Assembly (NCBI RefSeq): GCF_032854445.1
Contig: NC_088300.1
Coordinates: 7,380,001-7,444,000 of the forward strand
Length of the DNA: 64,000 nt
Direction of reading: 5' to 3'
Source: Liolophura sinensis
Lineage: Eukaryota > Mollusca > Polyplacophora > Chitonida > Chitonidae
The first letter of the stretch is position 1, and each line of letters begins with the position of its first letter. Of this stretch, positions 60,237 to 64,000 are shown piece after piece. The notes under the pieces were generated by a model. The model ran no database searches and was not told the origin of the DNA. It was given only the letters and a program-made list of their open reading frames with translations. Both the position numbers and the translations under genes were made by a program.

Positions 60237-63017
60237 GACCCATGTGACCCATGGATTTATATTAGGATTTCCCCACTTACATGTAAGTTAACACCAACAG
60301 ACATACCAGACTAGTGCACTCAAAATACGTTTGGAGCTATGACTGGAATTCGCTGAATGGACACTGACATAAAATATTTTAAAGCAAAAAAGATGTATAT
60401 GATGTCGTTCATGTACAAAGAACGCGATAGAAAAATGATGTTTTCAAGAAATTTTACTCAACGCGTCAAATTATTTTCCTAGGCAGTGAATAATTACTTG
60501 AAATGCAAATAGAGGTTGAAGGTTTAACTGTGGAGTGTTTGGACTACATTGAACGATACTAGTGAGCTTACTAGTTTTTTTTTAATGCTCAACATTGATA
60601 TTATATAGCTTGTTAATATATCATATGATATTATTATTATATTATATAAGAATAATCGGTGAGGCCACAGTGCTGGAGCTCTTTAAATACGACCAAAAAA
60701 GTCAACCGTAGGGATCTCAATTTTTATTTGCACTGTATGCAATGCTAAAAAAATCATGAAAACCGTATTTGGAATCAGGAAGAAAGGGCTGTTCTCGTGA
60801 TGTACATATACTTTAATTAGGCGATCTATTCATTTAAATACAGTACTTACATAGTTGTTTGACTTCCAAGTACTGATTTAAGTTAATCCCTATGCATTTT
60901 GATTTAACCCCCACTTTCAACTCCAGCAGGATGTGAGTTTCGTGGATGTGTTGTTTACGACTCCACTTTCTCCCTCCAAAGTAGTTCTCTGGTCTTCCCT
61001 CAAGGTACTCTTGTTCGTAAGCATGAACTCGTGACCAAAAGGTTGTATGATGTAGTGTTTACCCAAACTAGTCAGAAAGCCTGCGATAACAACAGGGTAA
61101 CTCCCAGACTTGTGTGGTGTTTCGTCACATGCTTACGTCATACTAACGTCACACTGTACGTATGTGTATCAATGTATGTGTACCATGCGGGAATCTTGTA
61201 CAGTTGGAAGAATAAAGCTCAACGTGTTAACTTGTACATCTGCTTTCCTTGCCTTACTACTTAATTACTTCATATCCATCTTACGGACATACCATAACTT
61301 GCATATGTATTACTGTCTTTATTCGTGAATAGCTTTATCAGGAGGTGTGTCTACACCGGAGGACGCATCTTTCTTTGATGAAAATATGCTTATCGTGGCT
61401 CTTATCGCAGGCAAAAAATCCAACATTTTGTGTATTTGTCATAAGTCTGTCGGGAACAGCCACGATAAAAATACTACACTGATCGCATTGCTGGTATGTT
61501 ATGATGTGATTTACATTTGTATACACCACACGATAAATAGTTCTTGCGTAAACGACAATGCAACGATGCGTCATCGCGGTTCACGATAACTTATCGTAGC
61601 TGTAGTGTATACCCCACTTAACCTTGTGTTGAACGTAAGATATAACTATTATTCAGATCCTCACCGGAAATCCGGAGCGGTTTGTCCATATTTGCCAGCA
61701 AGAGTGTTATAGAATTTTAAAAACTTTACGGAGTGAATCTGTGCGTCGAAACAGACATTTGTTTACCAGCCGTCAACCAATAAGGACGTCCCAGATCAAT
61801 AGTCGCGTGGCCAGTTCCCAAAACGACGTACAACACAAACCAACAAAGAACTAAGAAAGTATATAAGGTACGAAAATAGGACGAAATAATGCAAAGAGAA
61901 GCAGTCAACAGTTTGAATTGATGTTGGAAAGACGCAGGGTATGTTCTAGGCGGCTGAATGAAATCAGTATTTAAATCATGTGTGTACCACGCTAGAAGAA
62001 TACCAGTTGTAGATAACAAAATAGGTATCTCAGTTGCGTTTTGATTGTAACTGTTCATATAACCAACGTGGCGATCTAATTCAGCACTCTGAATATACAG
62101 CCCCTAGCCCCGGGTTAAGGGGAATTGGGCACAGCATGAAGCAGAGCGCCAGAGATTCTGGACGCTCTGTCCATATTTACTTACAAGAGAATAATACTCA
62201 TTGTAAAACTTAAGAAACTTGGAGTCAAGACGTTTGATGGAATAAGCTTGTCACATTTTTTTTTACAGTAATAAATTGTGACCTTGATTGAGCACAACAC
62301 GCGGGATCTAACAAATGCTACAAGGCGAGATATGTACACGTCTTGTAGCGTTTTGATACTGTTTGATGCTGTTTACCTGACACACAGACTTTTAAATCAA
62401 TAGCTTATGATATAGATTGAAATCATCCCATTCGACACAAAACGAAATATGTATACGTCATATATAGGGCCCTGTGGTATAGTACTATCCAAGTAAGGAT
62501 ATTATACCATTACAAGGTAGGAAAGTTTGTCATCCTTGTGCAAGTACATCCTTCAAATCTAACCATGGTGGATAGATTTTTTTCACCCCCTCAACAGTAT
62601 AGGAAATATTTATTGTTAAAAAGTCACAAATGGTAAATGAAAAAGGTTGAGTTTTTTTGTAATAAATTGTACAAAATAAAGTCGTATTCATATGAAAAGC
62701 GGTATATAGAGATCTGTCAAAAAGTTGGCGCAATTCGTACACACTAGAATGCTTTTTAGTAAATGGTATCACCTAATTTCCCGAATGTATTAAAAATTCC
62801 ATTCGAATTCCAGCTCGAATATTTTTGAAGCGATAAGCTTATACTAATTGAATATGTTTGGGCGTTCTTGGTTGTTACAACAATTAGGCACAATTTTTTG
62901 AATTAAAGTATCTGCATAGTTCACTGTAGCTGGCAGTTATGTGCCTATTGATGATGTTTGTCAATGTGAATGTTTTAATATTCACTTGCGCTTGGTCCTC
63001 GAACAGGTTTGCTTAAC
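60237..63017. other. no gene recognised
   Basis: AT-rich stretch at 60595-60655. A weakly conserved pair of sequences containing TTTGTCCATATTTGCCAGCA and CTGTCCATATTTACTTACAA at about 61680 and 62165 may be an old duplication. No exon candidate was found. Confidence 0.4.
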
Positions 63018-63080
63018 ACGACCATCCGCAGGCTGCAAGCAGAAATTCCCACATATACGGCGGAGAGGAACCCAGCATTT
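63018..63080 (-). mobile_element. SINE family A, body scrap
   Basis: CGACCATCCGCAGGCTGCAA and CGGCGGAGAGGAACCCAGCA match the middle of family A. Neither head nor tail is present. Confidence 0.6.
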
Positions 63081-64000
63081 TTCTGTTATATGTTAGGCCG
63101 GTATGAAATCGCAAAAAATGCCAATGCTGTGGCAAAAATTTTAAACGCATGTCATCACTTTAACTCTTTACCGGGCATACGTGGACCTGATATGCCTTAT
63201 TCACTCATCCATTTGTGTACAGAGTTAATGAATTTTTTGGTACTTTGTAATGTTTCATTATGTATTGTCCCGTTGCATTATTCGCCGGTAATTTGAATTA
63301 ACCAATCAACAAACCTAATCATATATTTGATCATTATATATCAGGGACTCACTCTACACAAATAAGTTTTGATATTAAATGTGATATAAAGGGTTAATTT
63401 TTGGATAACGAGTCAGGAACTGTTGCTTTCACAGGTTGTGAGTTTCTTCCGACGATGTTATGTAGGGCCACTTTAAAGCGGACAGCCTAAGGGCACATAT
63501 CCAGGTTTTGCTGACAAAACCGCAGACATGCAATATAAGACAAGACCTCTTTAATCATAGCTTCCGCGTTTTTTTTTTTAGACATTATTAAAGACAAGAG
63601 AAAGACATAAGTATAAATATACTAGCCTTTCTCGATATGATCCTTTTATTTGAGTATGCATATGACACATTTCCTGTAAGTATTTTGTTCCAATACTAAC
63701 ATGTGTAATACTTATTACTGGCAATTTTTATCCAGTCGTGCCATTTATCATCTACAAACGTCTTTCTGTGATTTGAGTAGACAGCTCGTGAATATGTAGG
63801 TCGATTTTGTTTATCAATATTCAGATGTTATCTTTTACTTGTTGGCCACTACTATCAGCAAAGCTGTGACGTCACAGGACTGACGTAATTCAGAATGGTT
63901 GAGGCTCACTCTTCTGATTTACATCTGATCAAGACAACACTTATGAAACCAGTCTAGGATAAAAAGGGTCTGGAATTCTGTAGGCAATTTCCCCAAAGGA
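63081..64000. other. nothing recognised
   Basis: One 95-codon frame (63009-63296) begins inside the SINE scrap and has no other support. Confidence 0.45.

Noticed and set aside
59917-60314. Duplicated Cys-containing peptide as a coding domain
   Set aside because: The 125-base period shifts frame between copies, and differences are mainly replacement changes.

Overview
This 64 kb window reads as non-coding, repeat-rich DNA from an animal nuclear genome. It has no operons, few long open frames and GT-AG type exon edges. Its interspersed repeats are tRNA-derived SINEs with target-site duplications and tandem minisatellites. From memory, the two main SINE families resemble repeats common in marine lophotrochozoans (molluscs and relatives). 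I could not search for them, so this placement is an inference.

The best gene evidence is the 3' end of a minus-strand gene for a single-pass membrane protein. One exon (31092-31235) encodes a short ectodomain stretch and a transmembrane helix. It joins in phase to a terminal exon (18871-19354) that encodes a 160-residue cytoplasmic tail. The intron between them is about 11.7 kb. It holds a 2.7 kb higher-order minisatellite and, on the opposite strand, a likely exon with a fibronectin type III-like half domain (29791-30060). Weaker single-exon candidates on the plus strand lie at 34557-34897 and 41700-41923. No complete gene can be assembled, and the rest of the window is intergenic or intronic.

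Layout: 0-9 kb is mostly plain sequence with SINE copies. Two adjacent arrays (49 bp and 45 bp units) lie at 9.25-10.55 kb. TTAA-flanked MITE-like elements of nearly equal length lie at 13.2-13.8 kb and 57.9-58.4 kb. A SINE is nested in a 21 bp array at 16.1-16.5 kb. The membrane-protein gene and its intron span 18.9-31.2 kb. An array of roughly 37-41 bp units is at 35.7-36.5 kb, a 42 bp array at 39.5-40.7 kb, and a 48 bp array at 52.9-54.8 kb. Clusters of TATCGATA-type motifs occur at 15.2, 57.0 and 57.4 kb.

The long open frames inside the 25.6-28.0 kb and 53.3-54.9 kb arrays (789 and 511 codons) are best explained by repeat units whose length is a multiple of three. I do not treat them as protein genes. 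I found no CRISPR array, rRNA gene, functional tRNA gene or recognisable transposase or reverse transcriptase.
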